DNA from: CAZJHD01 sp964545855
GTDB lineage: Bacteria; Planctomycetota; UBA1135; JACQFD01
NCBI GenBank assembly: GCA_964545855.1
Contig: CAZJHD010000002.1
Span: 1 to 64,000 of the forward strand
Direction: 5' to 3'
DNA: 64,000 nt
The notes below the pieces were generated by a model. It saw nothing but the letters and a program-made list of their open reading frames with translations, was not told where the DNA came from and made no database searches. Every line of letters starts with the position of its first letter. Position 1 is the first letter of the stretch. A program made the translations under genes and the position numbers. This document shows, piece by piece, positions 48,574-57,463 of the stretch.

Positions 48574-48601
48574 AGGATGACGACCGCGCGGTCCCTGTCA
48601 A
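48574..48601 (-). promoter_or_regulatory. Candidate promoter for the riboswitch transcript
   Basis: Minus strand TTGACA (48596-48601, perfect -35), 16-bp spacer and CATCCT (48574-48579, weak -10). It lies just after the end of the preceding gene and about 45 nt before the aptamer, the expected place. Confidence 0.55.
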
Positions 48602-48627
48602 CACTCGGGGACGAGGGACGATGCCGC

Positions 48628-49254
48628 TCAGCCGCGCGCCCGGGCGGCCGGAGTCACCTCGAAGCGCGCGAGTCGCTCGTCGTCCCGGTCGTCCACGGCC
48701 AGCAGGATTCCGTAGGTCCCCTCCAGGTGGCGGCCGATCGCTCCGACGTCGCAGTCCGACCGCGCGCGGCGCACTCTCCAGGCGAAGCACGACCCGTCGG
48801 CACCCTCGAGCACGAACTCGGCCACGCTGCCCGGCGCGCGCGAGAGCGCGCGTGCAGCGAGCGCGACGGCGCAGGCGGCGGGCGGATCGCGGACGACCGT
48901 CGCCTCGCGCATCGCGCCGTCGACGCTCCCCCCCCGCCGGCGCGCGACGCTCGCGACGATCTCGAGGAAGCGCGCGAGCGCATCGTCGCGGGGCTCCGGC
49001 GACGACGGCCCTCCGAGGGCTCCGACGATGGCGGAGGACGCCCACGAGACGCGGCTCACGCCCTCGCTCGTCTGCGCGAGCGCGAGGGCGCGCTCCTGGA
49101 TCTTCGCCGGGTCCTTCGCGCCCACTCGCAGGAGGACCGAGACTCCGTCGAGGACGGCGCACTCGTTGTTCAGGTCGTGGAGCACCTCCGGGAGGAACTC
49201 GGCGACGGCGATCTCTCGCAGGAGCTCCGGAGGGAGCTCGGATTCGGGGCGCAT
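48628..49254 (-). CDS. Histidine phosphotransferase-like protein (DHp-type HDLNN motif)
   Basis: 208 aa, ATG 49254 with GAGG upstream. The first helix carries FLPEVLHDLNNECAVLDGVS, where HDLNN is the phosphoacceptor H-box pattern of histidine kinases. A second helix (IQERALALAQTSEGVSRV) completes a helical hairpin. The rest (about 100 residues) could be a degenerate kinase ATP domain without N, G1 or G2 boxes. The size and layout recall Spo0B/ChpT phosphotransferases, which relay phosphate without binding ATP. No response regulator or kinase is adjacent. Assignment is by motif only. It starts 38 nt after tRNA-Leu on the same strand. Confidence 0.6.
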   Translation of the reverse strand: MRPESELPPELLREIAVAEFLPEVLHDLNNECAVLDGVSVLLRVGAKDPAKIQERALALAQTSEGVSRVSWASSAIVGALGGPSSPEPRDDALARFLEIVASVARRRGGSVDGAMREATVVRDPPAACAVALAARALSRAPGSVAEFVLEGADGSCFAWRVRRARSDCDVGAIGRHLEGTYGILLAVDDRDDERLARFEVTPAARARG

Positions 49255-49292
49255 GGTCTCGACCTCGCGCGGCGCGCGCATCGCGTCGCGGC

Positions 49293-49379
49293 TGGTGCCC
49301 GAGGAGGGAATCGAACCCACACTCCCGTGAAGGAAACGGATTTTGAATCCGTCGCGTCTGCCAGTTCCGCCACTCGGGC
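49293..49379 (-). tRNA. tRNA-Leu (anticodon CAA)
   Basis: 87 nt. Acceptor GCCCGAG/CTCGGGC pairs fully; discriminator A and CCA are encoded. The anticodon stem ACGGA/TCCGT encloses TT-CAA-AA; the long variable arm (TTCCTTCACGGGAGTG) marks a class II tRNA; the T-arm contains GGTTCGATTCC. Reads UUG leucine codons, rare in such GC-rich genes. Upstream is the IMPase-family gene; downstream on the same strand is the HDLNN gene. Confidence 0.96.
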
Positions 49380-49483
49380 AAGGAGCGGGAAGCCTCCTCT
49401 CGACGCATCGCAGAAGCAAGCAGCCGGTCTCCGCGCGGTCCCGAGGATGGTCGCGCTCCGGGCGCGGGCGCACGAGGTGCGGC

Positions 49484-50302
49484 TCAGGGACCGCGCAGGA
49501 GATCGCGCAGGGTGTCGTGCAGGACGCTGCCGTTCGTCGCGAGGATGCTCTTCCCTCCGGCCCAGCCGTCGCTCCCGTCGATCGCCGTCACACGCCCCCC
49601 CGCCTCCCGGACGAGGAGCGCTCCGGCCACGACGTCGTGGGGCTCGAGATGCATCTCCCAGTAGCCATCGAACCGCCCGCAGGCGACGAAGGCGAGGTCG
49701 AGCGCGGCGGAGCCGAGCCTCCGCAGGTCGCGCACGCGCAGCACGAGGTTCGCGAAGTTGGCGACGTTGTCGTTCGCCACCTCCGTCCGGCGGTACGGGA
49801 ACCCCGTCGCGATCAGCGCGTCGGGAAGATCCTCCGTCGCGCTCACGTGGATCGGTCGGCCGTTGCGCGTCGCGCCCGCGCCGCGACGAGCGGCGAACGT
49901 TTCGTGCAGGCGGGGCGCGTGAACGACGGCGACGGCGGGAGCGCCGTCGACGAAGCGGCCGACGGACACCGTGAACTCCGGGAGCCCATGCACGAAGTTC
50001 GTCGTGCCGTCGAGCGGATCGAGGAACCAGGTGCCTCCCGGATCGGCTCCGCTCGCGCGCGACGATTCCTCCGCGTGGATCGCGTCGCCGGGGAACGCGC
50101 GGCCGATCTCCTCCAGGAGCACGCGCTCCGAGGCGAGGTCCGCCGCCGAGACGAGATCGCGACGCGCCGACTTCGAGTGGACGGTCCGCCGGTCGAGGCG
50201 CTCGAAGTGGCGCATGCACGCCTCGCCCGCCATCACCGCGGCCCGCAGGGCGACCTCGAGCGCGCGCTCGTCCTCCTCCTCGGCCGGCTCGCCGCTCCCC
50301 AC
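49484..50302 (-). CDS. Inositol-1-monophosphatase-family protein
   Basis: 272 aa. Metal-binding motifs are complete: HAEESS, then WFLDPLDGTTNFVHGLPEF, and the C-terminal LEPHDVVAGALLVREAGGRV. Closer to bacterial SuhB/IMPase than the paralogue at 25115: LDGTTNF is canonical, as is GSAALDLAFVACGRFDGYWE. Dephosphorylates inositol-1-phosphate and related sugars; in E. coli SuhB also assists rRNA antitermination. GTG 50302 follows the PBP4 stop by 5 nt, making it the last gene of the galE-PBP4 run. Confidence 0.92.
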   Translation of the reverse strand: MGSGEPAEEEDERALEVALRAAVMAGEACMRHFERLDRRTVHSKSARRDLVSAADLASERVLLEEIGRAFPGDAIHAEESSRASGADPGGTWFLDPLDGTTNFVHGLPEFTVSVGRFVDGAPAVAVVHAPRLHETFAARRGAGATRNGRPIHVSATEDLPDALIATGFPYRRTEVANDNVANFANLVLRVRDLRRLGSAALDLAFVACGRFDGYWEMHLEPHDVVAGALLVREAGGRVTAIDGSDGWAGGKSILATNGSVLHDTLRDLLRGP

Positions 50303-50307
50303 GGGGA

Positions 50308-51921
50308 TCAGCGCACCGCGATCGATGCGAGCGCGCGCACGATCCGGTCCTCGTCCGGCTTGAAGGACCCGCCGCCGCGCGGCTCGTACTCCGACAGCAC
50401 GGAGAACGCGATCGTCTCGCCCCGCTCCGTGCGGACGTATCCCGAGAGGGCCGTCACGCCGTCGAGGGAGCCCGTCTTCGCGCGCACGCGCCCCGCGAAG
50501 CTGGGCTCGCGGAATCGGTGGCGGAGCGTGCCACCGCGCTCCCCGCCTCCCGCGAGCGATTCCCGATAGAGATCGCACTCCGGAGTGCGCGCCATCGCTT
50601 CGAGCAGTGCGACGATGCACGCGGGCGTGACGCGCGACGTGTGAGCCAGCCCCGATCCGTCGACGGCGTCGAATCCGGCGAGGGGAACATCGAGTTCCGC
50701 GAGCACCTCTCGAACCACCCGGATGCCACCGGCGAAGCTCCCCTCGCTCGCGAATCGCGCACCGACGAGCTTCAGGAGCATCTCGGCGAGGAGGTTGTCG
50801 CTCTCGCGGTTCGTCACGGCCACGACGTCGGCGAGGGGAACCCCGGAGGGGAGCCGCGCGATCGCGCGCTGGGGCGCGGCCTCGCCCTGGGCCGGCCGGC
50901 GCGCGCCGCGGGCGACCGTGAGGCCCGACCGACCGAAGGAGCCGAGGAGCGCCGTGCCGAAGAGCGTCGTCGGCTCGAGGGAGGGGAACGACGCGCGCGC
51001 CGTCTCCCCGGGAGCCACGGTTCCCGAGACGCGGAGATCCGTGGAGGAGACGCGATGGACGACGATGCTCGATGCGCCGGGCGCCACGCGGACGGTGCTC
51101 GTGATGCGGCCGCCGGCGAGATCCGGACGCGTCGTGACCTCGATCTCGCCGGCCGTCGCGCGCGCCGTCACGAGGATCCGGTCGTGCTCGACCACGAGAG
51201 CGGAGACGTCGAGCGCGTGCGCCATTCCCCGGTCGGACGCCGGCCAGTCCGGGTGGTAGGGCGCGTCGACGAAGAGGCGATCGTCGAGGACCAGGGATCC
51301 CTCGACGCGACGGATGCCGGTCTCGGCGAGGGCGCGCGCCACGTTGCCGAAGGCCACCTCGGGATCGGTGCGCCAGCTCGGATCGGTGACGAGCGTCGGG
51401 TCGGCGCCGCCGATCACCCAGAGGTCACCGGCGAGCGTGCCTCGCTCGATCGGAGCGTCGGACGCGAAGACCGTCTCGAATCGGTGGTCCGCGCCGAAAC
51501 GAAGGAGCGCCGCCGCCGTCGAGAAGAGCTTCGTGTTGGATGCCGCCTTCCGTGGCTCGCTCGCGCGGTGCGCGACGACGGACTCGCCGGTCTCGAGGGA
51601 GCGCGCGACGAGGCCCACCGTCGCCGCCGGCCGGACGATGCCCTTCGAGCTGCGCCGGGGCCGCTCCATCTCCCCGACGATCGACTCGATCTCGCGCCGG
51701 ACACGATCGAGCTCCTGCCTCCGCTCGGGACTCGACGCGCGGGGTCGCGGTCGGACGGACGCCGGAGCCGGTGCGGCGCTCGCCTCGGCGGGCGCGGCGC
51801 CCTTCGCCTCCGGGCGGCTGCAGGCCGCTGCGACGGATGCCGCGAGCGCCAGGACGAGGACCGCGCGCACGGCCTTCAGCGCGCTCGGTCGCCGTACCCG
51901 TCGGGGTGCGAGGAGTGCCAT
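50308..51921 (-). CDS. dacB: D-alanyl-D-alanine carboxypeptidase/endopeptidase PBP4 (S13 family)
   Basis: 537 aa. Signal with a lipobox-like ASVAAAC (Cys34). Catalytic motifs: S128-N-T-K131 (SNTKLFST), SDN (NRESDNLLAEMLLK) and KTG (AKTGSLDGVTALSG). The large insert between SxxK and SxN typical of PBP4 is present (VEGSLVLDDRLF). It trims or cuts peptidoglycan peptide cross-links in the periplasm. Its presence indicates that the organism makes peptidoglycan, which fits current views of Planctomycetota. Start ATG overlaps the galE end by 46 nt. Confidence 0.94.
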   Translation of the reverse strand: MALLAPRRVRRPSALKAVRAVLVLALAASVAAACSRPEAKGAAPAEASAAPAPASVRPRPRASSPERRQELDRVRREIESIVGEMERPRRSSKGIVRPAATVGLVARSLETGESVVAHRASEPRKAASNTKLFSTAAALLRFGADHRFETVFASDAPIERGTLAGDLWVIGGADPTLVTDPSWRTDPEVAFGNVARALAETGIRRVEGSLVLDDRLFVDAPYHPDWPASDRGMAHALDVSALVVEHDRILVTARATAGEIEVTTRPDLAGGRITSTVRVAPGASSIVVHRVSSTDLRVSGTVAPGETARASFPSLEPTTLFGTALLGSFGRSGLTVARGARRPAQGEAAPQRAIARLPSGVPLADVVAVTNRESDNLLAEMLLKLVGARFASEGSFAGGIRVVREVLAELDVPLAGFDAVDGSGLAHTSRVTPACIVALLEAMARTPECDLYRESLAGGGERGGTLRHRFREPSFAGRVRAKTGSLDGVTALSGYVRTERGETIAFSVLSEYEPRGGGSFKPDEDRIVRALASIAVR

Positions 51922-52901
51922 CGCCAGGCGCTCCGCAGGATCGTCTCCAGATCCGACCGTGTCGGCTTCCACCCGAGGACGCGACGCGCCTTCGTTCCGT
52001 CCGCCACGAGGACGGCCGGATCTCCCGGTCGCCGCGCGCCCGCCTTCTCGGGGATCGGCTTCCCCGAGACCTTCCGGGCCGACTCGATCACCTGCCGCAC
52101 CGTGTAGCCCTCGCCCGTGCCGAGGTTGAAGGCGCCGCTCCGCCGCCCGTCCTCCTCGCCGATGTCGGACGCGCCGAGACGATCGAGCGCGCGCACGTGC
52201 GCGTCGGCGAGGTCGTCGACGTGGATGTAGTCGCGCACGCAGGTGCCGTCGGGAGTCGGGTAGTCGTCGCCCAGCACGGTGATCGCCGGACGCTTCCCGA
52301 GAGCCGCCGCGAAGACGAGCGGGATGAGGTGCGACTCGGGCTCGTGGTCCTCCCCCAGGTCGCCCGACTCCGCCGCTCCCGCGGCGTTGAAGTAGCGGAG
52401 CGCGATCCAGCGCAGGCCGTGCGCGCGCTCGTGATCGGCGAGGGCGTGCTCGAACATCAGCTTCGTCACGCCGTAGGGATTGATGGGTTCCTGCGGGTGC
52501 TCCTCGTCGATCGGCGTGCGCACGGGCTCGCCGTAGGTCGCCGCCGTCGAGGAGAAGACGAAACGCGTCCCTCCGACCGCGAGGAAGCTCCGCAGGAGCA
52601 CCAGGGAGGCCTCCAGGTTGTTGCGGTAGTACTTCCCGGGATCGGCCACCGATTCGCCGACGAGACAGCTCGCCGCGAAGTGCAGGACGGCGTCCGGCTT
52701 CGCGCGCACGAGGCAGTCGCGCACGGCGGCCTCGTCCGTCAGCGAGATCCGCTCGAGGCGCACGCTCGCGGGGACCGCGGCGGGGTGGCCCTCCACGAGG
52801 TTGTCGATGCCGACGACCTCGAACCCCCGCGCCAGGAGCGCGCGGACGCAGTGGGACCCGATGAAGCCTGCCGCCCCCGTCACCACCACTCGTGTCTTCA
52901 T
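51876..52901 (-). CDS. galE: UDP-glucose 4-epimerase
   Basis: 341 aa short-chain dehydrogenase-type enzyme interconverting UDP-glucose and UDP-galactose. NAD loop TGAAGFIGSHCVRALL (residues 8-23); active-site VFSSTAATYG (Ser118) and Y143-x3-K147 (NPYGVTKLMFEHAL); LRYFNAAGA; and VRDYIHVDDLADAHV. All are typical of GalE. The ATG overlaps the stop of the TPR/HEAT lipoprotein gene (ATGA). It supplies galactosyl donors for envelope polysaccharides; the PBP4 gene follows. Confidence 0.95.
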   Translation of the reverse strand: MKTRVVVTGAAGFIGSHCVRALLARGFEVVGIDNLVEGHPAAVPASVRLERISLTDEAAVRDCLVRAKPDAVLHFAASCLVGESVADPGKYYRNNLEASLVLLRSFLAVGGTRFVFSSTAATYGEPVRTPIDEEHPQEPINPYGVTKLMFEHALADHERAHGLRWIALRYFNAAGAAESGDLGEDHEPESHLIPLVFAAALGKRPAITVLGDDYPTPDGTCVRDYIHVDDLADAHVRALDRLGASDIGEEDGRRSGAFNLGTGEGYTVRQVIESARKVSGKPIPEKAGARRPGDPAVLVADGTKARRVLGWKPTRSDLETILRSAWRWHSSHPDGYGDRAR

Positions 52902-54472
52902 CGCGCGGGCACCGTCGTTCGCTGATTCGTGGTCGATGCGGCCCGGCGCTCCTCCAGGTGGCGGGCCCAGTCGGCGCGCGCGGAGCGGCGCGCCTCCTCG
53001 TCGAGCCGGGACACTCCCGAGGGGAAGAGGATCCTCCCGCCGCAGAGCGTCTCCAGCCCCGCGTTCGCCGCGACGCGAACGTCCTGCTCCGGATCGAGGA
53101 GCGCATCGAGGAGGGCCGCCTCGCCCTTCTCCGCCCCGATCCTTCCGAGCGCGCGGCACGCGACGGCGCGGACCCGCGGATCCGGATCCGCTCCGGCGAG
53201 CACCGAGAGCGCCGACGCACCGAGCTCGGCCGCTCGGATGCCCACCTCGTCGACGGCGACGGCGCGCACGGCGCCCGACGCGTCCTTGAGCGCCGCGACG
53301 TAGGCCCGCGTCACCTCGCCGTCCACGAAGGGCCGCAGGGCTTCCGCGGCGAAGAGGCGCTTCTCGGGGCTCGTGTGGTGCACGAGCATCGAGAGGAGCT
53401 CGTCCGGCGAGTAGCGAAGCCGCCGACCCTGCGCCCGCTCGGCGCGCACCGTCTCGAGGAGCTGCACCACCGCCTCGCGGTCGCGCATCTTCCAGTGCGT
53501 CTCGGGCGCTTCCCGCAGCAGCCGGTCGAGGAGCTCCTCCGCCCGATCGAAGCGTTCCGATCGGCGGTAGAGGAGCGCGAAGCGATGCAGCTGCTCCACG
53601 GACAGCGGCGACGCGGCGACCACCGCGTCCACCTGCGCGGCGGCGTCGCTCGCCTTGCCCACGCGATCGTAGGCCTCGGCGAGGACGAGCCGCAGGCGCG
53701 GCTCGTTCGCGTGCTTGCGGATCGCCGCCTCCAGCACCTCGATCGCCTTCGCGGTCTCGTTCCGCTTGAGGCGGAGCTCTGCGAGGAGCAGCGGCCCGCG
53801 GCAGGGATCGTCGTCGGTGCGCACGACGGCCTCCGCCGCCGCGATGGCATCGGGCATGCGGCCGGCGCCCTCGTAGGCGCGCGCCAGCGCGAAGTGGGCG
53901 TCCGACAGCTCGGGATCGACCTGCAGCGCCTTCTGGAACTGCACGATCGCGCGGTCGAACTCGTTGCGCCGGTAGTGACAGACCCCGAGCCCCTCGTAGG
54001 CGTAGGGGTTCTTCGGATCGGCGAGCGCCGCCGACTCGAACTCGAGCAACGCCTCGTCGATCCGGCCGAGCAGCCCGAGGCCGCGTCCGTGGAGATAGAG
54101 CCCGAGCGAGTCGTTGCGGTCCTTGGGACGGAACGCCTCGAGGAAGCTCAGGTCGTCCTGCCTGCGATCGAGGGCCTGGTCCTGCTCCTTCTTCGCGTTC
54201 GTGAAGGCGCGCCGCAGCGCCGCGCGCCGGGCCGACGATTCCTCCGCCAGCGCCAGGTTCGAGACGGGACCCGCGAGCGTGACGGCGCTGCCGGAGCCGC
54301 CGAGGGACTGGCGGGCGTTCGCGTTCGCCGCCGACGCGAGGTCTCGAGGATCGACCGACGGCGAGGAAGGCGCGCCGCTGCAGGCGGCGAGCGGCGCGAC
54401 GACGGCGCCGAGCGCGGCCCAGCGGAGCACGCTCGAAGTGCGGAGGCGGAGGGAGTGGCGGAAGACGTCCAA
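52898..54472 (-). CDS. TPR and HEAT-repeat lipoprotein
   Basis: About 524 aa. N-terminal signal ending in the lipobox APLAAC. Then TPR units over about residues 95-330 (YAYEGLGVCHYRRNEFDRAI, AHFALARAYEGAGRMPDAIA, LRLVLAEAYDRVGKASDAAA) and a C-terminal HEAT section (VRAVACRALGRIGAEKGEAA). Such proteins are scaffolds for envelope complexes. TTG 54472 gives a 31-residue signal with basic residues; GTG 54430 would give a 17-residue one. The stop overlaps galE (ATGA), so it is the first gene of the lipoprotein-galE-dacB-IMPase run. Confidence 0.85.
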   Translation of the reverse strand: MDVFRHSLRLRTSSVLRWAALGAVVAPLAACSGAPSSPSVDPRDLASAANANARQSLGGSGSAVTLAGPVSNLALAEESSARRAALRRAFTNAKKEQDQALDRRQDDLSFLEAFRPKDRNDSLGLYLHGRGLGLLGRIDEALLEFESAALADPKNPYAYEGLGVCHYRRNEFDRAIVQFQKALQVDPELSDAHFALARAYEGAGRMPDAIAAAEAVVRTDDDPCRGPLLLAELRLKRNETAKAIEVLEAAIRKHANEPRLRLVLAEAYDRVGKASDAAAQVDAVVAASPLSVEQLHRFALLYRRSERFDRAEELLDRLLREAPETHWKMRDREAVVQLLETVRAERAQGRRLRYSPDELLSMLVHHTSPEKRLFAAEALRPFVDGEVTRAYVAALKDASGAVRAVAVDEVGIRAAELGASALSVLAGADPDPRVRAVACRALGRIGAEKGEAALLDALLDPEQDVRVAANAGLETLCGGRILFPSGVSRLDEEARRSARADWARHLEERRAASTTNQRTTVPAR

Positions 54473-54612
54473 CGGGCGGATCCGGAGCGGCGCGGAGCGC
54501 GCCTTCGCCCGGGAGGGCGGATCGAGGAGTCGCGAATGGAAAGGGCGCCGACCCGCGGCCGGCGCCCGATCCGTCTCGAAGGCGGAGAGGATCCCCCGGA
54601 CCCCCGCCGGAT

Positions 54613-55902
54613 TCAACCGACGGCCTTCCGCAGCCTCTCGAAGAACCCCGCGTCCGACTTCGCGACGCACCTCACGTCGTCGAGCTCGACGCCGGGAACG
54701 CGCAGCGCCGCGAGCGAGAGCGCGAAGGCCATGCGGTGATCGCCGCCGGTCGCGAGCCGGGCGCCCCGCAGGCCCCCGCCGCCGCGGATCGACAGCGTTC
54801 CGCCGTGGCGTGCCGCCTCCAGCTCCGCGTCGCCTCCGAGCGCGCGCGCCGCCTCGACGAGCGCCGCGCCGCGGTCGCTCTCCTTGTGCCGCAGCCTCCC
54901 GGCTCCGCGGATGCGCGAGGTGCCGGGTGCGAAGAGGGCCACCACGGCGAGCGGGGGCGCGGCGTCGGGATCGTCGTCGGCGTCGAGCTCGATCGCGCCA
55001 CGGACCGGTCCCGTCACGACGAGCGACCCGTCGCGCACCTCGATCCCCACGCCCGCCGCTTCGAGGGCGCGGAGCCCCGGATCGAACCGCGGGCCGCTCT
55101 CCTCGATCACGACGCGCCCACCCAGGACGGCGGCCACGCAAGCGAACACGAGGCGGGCCGACGGATCGGATCTCACGGCGACGCGGCGCGGCTGCGGGAG
55201 CTCGCGCGCGACGGTGATCCGCCGCAGTCCCGAAGCCTCCGACCGGCCGACGGGCACGCCGAACTCCGCGAGCGCCTCGAGCGTCCGCTCGACGTAGACC
55301 TCGCTCGGCATCGGCCCGCGCGCCACCTCGAGCACGAGCGGCTCCCTCTGCAGCGGCGCCGAGAGGAGGCATCCCGAGACGAACTGGCTCGTGTCGGCCG
55401 GAGCGACTCCCTGGGTGCCTCCGGGGAGTCCGCGCGCCTCGAGCTCGAAGGGGATTCCTTCGCCGCGAATCCCGGCGCCGAGCGCACGCAGCCAGCGAAT
55501 TCCCTCGGCGACGGGCCGGCGCGCGAGCTGGGGCGAGCCGATCACGCGGGCCGATCCGCTCCCGCTGGCGGCCCAGAAGAGCCCCATGCGCAGCACCGCG
55601 CCCGCGTCGCCCGCGTCGAGCGTCCCTGCGATCTCCGGCGCGCCGCCGAGGCCGACGATGCGTGCGTCTCCGCCGCTCCGCTCGACGGCGACGCCGCCGG
55701 CCCGGAGCCAGGCGAAGCACCGATCGAGATCGTCCGCCTCGGGGCAGCCTTCGAGGACGCTCGCACCGGAGGCCTGCGCTGCCAGGAACGCCGCGCGGAT
55801 CGCGTGCCCCTTGCCGCCCGGGAGGCGCAGGCGTCCCCTCGCGGGGCGCCCTACGTGGACGGGCCCCGCCGGCGCCGCCGGTCGGTCAGCGTGCGGAGCC
55901 AC
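54613..55902 (-). CDS. aroA: 3-phosphoshikimate 1-carboxyvinyltransferase (EPSP synthase), diverged
   Basis: 429 aa, GTG start. Shikimate pathway step joining shikimate-3-P and PEP. Conserved: Thr-Ser-Gln motif ADTSQFVSGCLLSAPL, the PEP-site RHKESDRG, PDAAPPLAVVALFAPGTS, and GGDHRMAFALSLAAL near the end. The N-terminal PG-[DS]-K-S-x2-R motif has become PGGKGHAIRA (Lys31 kept, Ser replaced by Gly), and LDxGNxGTxMR has become LDAGDAGAVLRM, so two loops that contact substrate differ from textbook enzymes. Probably a distant AroA class. Start overlaps the end of the upstream HEAT gene by 17 nt. Confidence 0.88.
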   Translation of the reverse strand: MAPHADRPAAPAGPVHVGRPARGRLRLPGGKGHAIRAAFLAAQASGASVLEGCPEADDLDRCFAWLRAGGVAVERSGGDARIVGLGGAPEIAGTLDAGDAGAVLRMGLFWAASGSGSARVIGSPQLARRPVAEGIRWLRALGAGIRGEGIPFELEARGLPGGTQGVAPADTSQFVSGCLLSAPLQREPLVLEVARGPMPSEVYVERTLEALAEFGVPVGRSEASGLRRITVARELPQPRRVAVRSDPSARLVFACVAAVLGGRVVIEESGPRFDPGLRALEAAGVGIEVRDGSLVVTGPVRGAIELDADDDPDAAPPLAVVALFAPGTSRIRGAGRLRHKESDRGAALVEAARALGGDAELEAARHGGTLSIRGGGGLRGARLATGGDHRMAFALSLAALRVPGVELDDVRCVAKSDAGFFERLRKAVG

Positions 55903-57241
55903 CCAGGATCGTTCCGAGCGCCGCGGCGAGGGGGACCTCGATCCGCCCGCCGAGGAAGCTCACGGCATCGCCGAGGAACTGGACGAGGCGCGGGTCCTTC
56001 TCCTTCGCGCGGAGCGACGCGAGGTAGTCGGCCGTCTCGCCGCGCGCGTCCTCCTGCCAGCGCGCCAGGGCGTAGATCGCCGCCGCGCGCACGCGCGCCT
56101 CGGCGTCCGACTTGGCGCGCTCCCGCAGGAGCGCTTCGGTCTCCGGACGCCGCGCGCCGACCGCCCCGAGAGCGAGGACGGCGCTCGCCCGCACGGCCGC
56201 GCGGGAGCTCGCGGCCTCGCGCCGCAGGAGCCCGACGGTCTCGTCGTCCGCTCGGCTCGTTCGGCCGATCGCCAGCACGAGCGCGCCCCTCTCCTCCTCG
56301 CCGAGGGCCTTCGGGAGCGCCTTCACGAGGGCGGCCCGCGCCTCGAGGGACCCGCTCGCGCCGAGTGCACGCGCCGCCGCACCGCGAAGCTCCGCGGAGC
56401 GCGCCTCCAGGTGCGCGACGAGCGACGCGACGAGATCCGGGCTCCCGGCGGAAGCCAGCGCCTCGGCGATATCGGCGCGCATCGCGTCGTCCTGCGCCGC
56501 GTCCTCGAATCGTCGCTCGAGGGCTGCGCGGGCCGCGGGGCTCCGCAGAGCGGCGAGGACGCGCAGCGCCTGCCGGCGCGTCGAGCGATGGGCGTCGCCC
56601 ACCTTGCCGAGGAGCTCGCTCGGAATCGCCGAAGACGCCTCCTCCCCGGAGACCATCGTCGCTGCGCGGACGATCTCCGCGAGCTCGTCCGGAGGTGCAT
56701 CGCCCACCTGCCGCGCGAGCACGGCGCCGTCGCTCCCCCGGAGCACCAGGTACACCGGCCGGACCGCCGGCTCCTCGCCGTCGAAGTACGTGGCGAGGAC
56801 CCGCTTGTCGTTCTCGCGATGCTGCTCGCAGAGCATCGCGCCCCAGCGCGAGCAGAAGCGAGGCAGCTCGCGCCCCTCGCGATCGTGTCCCGCCTCCGAC
56901 TCCACGTGGCGCGACGACGATCCGACGACGCTGCGCCCGCCCGCGAGAGCCTCGCGCAGCGAGCGGTCGCGCCAGAGCGGGCCGCGGAGCACGCCGTCGC
57001 CCTCGCCGTTGCGATCGACGGGCAGCGCGACGAAGACGAAGGAGTCCTGCGCGCGCGCGGACTCGAGAGCGCTCTCGAGGGTGGTGCTCCAGGAGACCGC
57101 CGGCGGCTCGGAGGCGCGGATCGCCGCGGCGTCGTCCTTCCGTCCTCCCGCATCGGCGGGATCCTGCGAATGCGCCGCCGCGGCGAGCAGCAGGAGCGCG
57201 AGCAGGACGAGAGACGAGCGCGGAGCGGAGACGTGCGGCAT
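55886..57241 (-). CDS. Exported protein with thioredoxin-like N-terminus and HEAT repeats
   Basis: 451 aa with a signal peptide (SSLVLLALLLLAAAAHSQ). Residues about 40-180 look like a thioredoxin-fold domain of the planctomycete type (TTLESALESARAQDSFVFVA, RPVYLVLRGSDGAVL), but the CxxC is missing, so disulfide chemistry is unlikely. Residues about 190-450 are HEAT repeats (AAVRASAVLALGAVGARRPE, RVRAAAIYALARWQEDARG). It overlaps aroA and diverges from purC across 222 nt. The function is unknown. Confidence 0.75.
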   Translation of the reverse strand: MPHVSAPRSSLVLLALLLLAAAAHSQDPADAGGRKDDAAAIRASEPPAVSWSTTLESALESARAQDSFVFVALPVDRNGEGDGVLRGPLWRDRSLREALAGGRSVVGSSSRHVESEAGHDREGRELPRFCSRWGAMLCEQHRENDKRVLATYFDGEEPAVRPVYLVLRGSDGAVLARQVGDAPPDELAEIVRAATMVSGEEASSAIPSELLGKVGDAHRSTRRQALRVLAALRSPAARAALERRFEDAAQDDAMRADIAEALASAGSPDLVASLVAHLEARSAELRGAAARALGASGSLEARAALVKALPKALGEEERGALVLAIGRTSRADDETVGLLRREAASSRAAVRASAVLALGAVGARRPETEALLRERAKSDAEARVRAAAIYALARWQEDARGETADYLASLRAKEKDPRLVQFLGDAVSFLGGRIEVPLAAALGTILGGSAR

Positions 57242-57463
57242 GGCGAGTTGGATCGAGTGGTGCCCTCCACGAACGGGGACCGGTTCCGCGGCTCCAGAGA
57301 GCGCGTGCCGTCCCGGGCTGGAGGAGATGGTGTACGGGGACGTCGTGCTTTCCCAAAACGGGAATCGGGCGCGGCGCGCGCCGGCCTTGAGAGCCCGCGG
57401 CGGCCCCGCGCGGCGGAGCGAGCGCGCTTGCCCCCGGGGCGCTCGGACCGCGACACTCGCGCC

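Noticed and set aside
44389..49974. An 1861-codon plus-strand open frame
   Set aside because: It runs opposite to thiC, the beta-propeller, the riboswitch, tRNA-Leu and an IMPase gene, all with strong signatures. Long open shadows are expected at this GC content.
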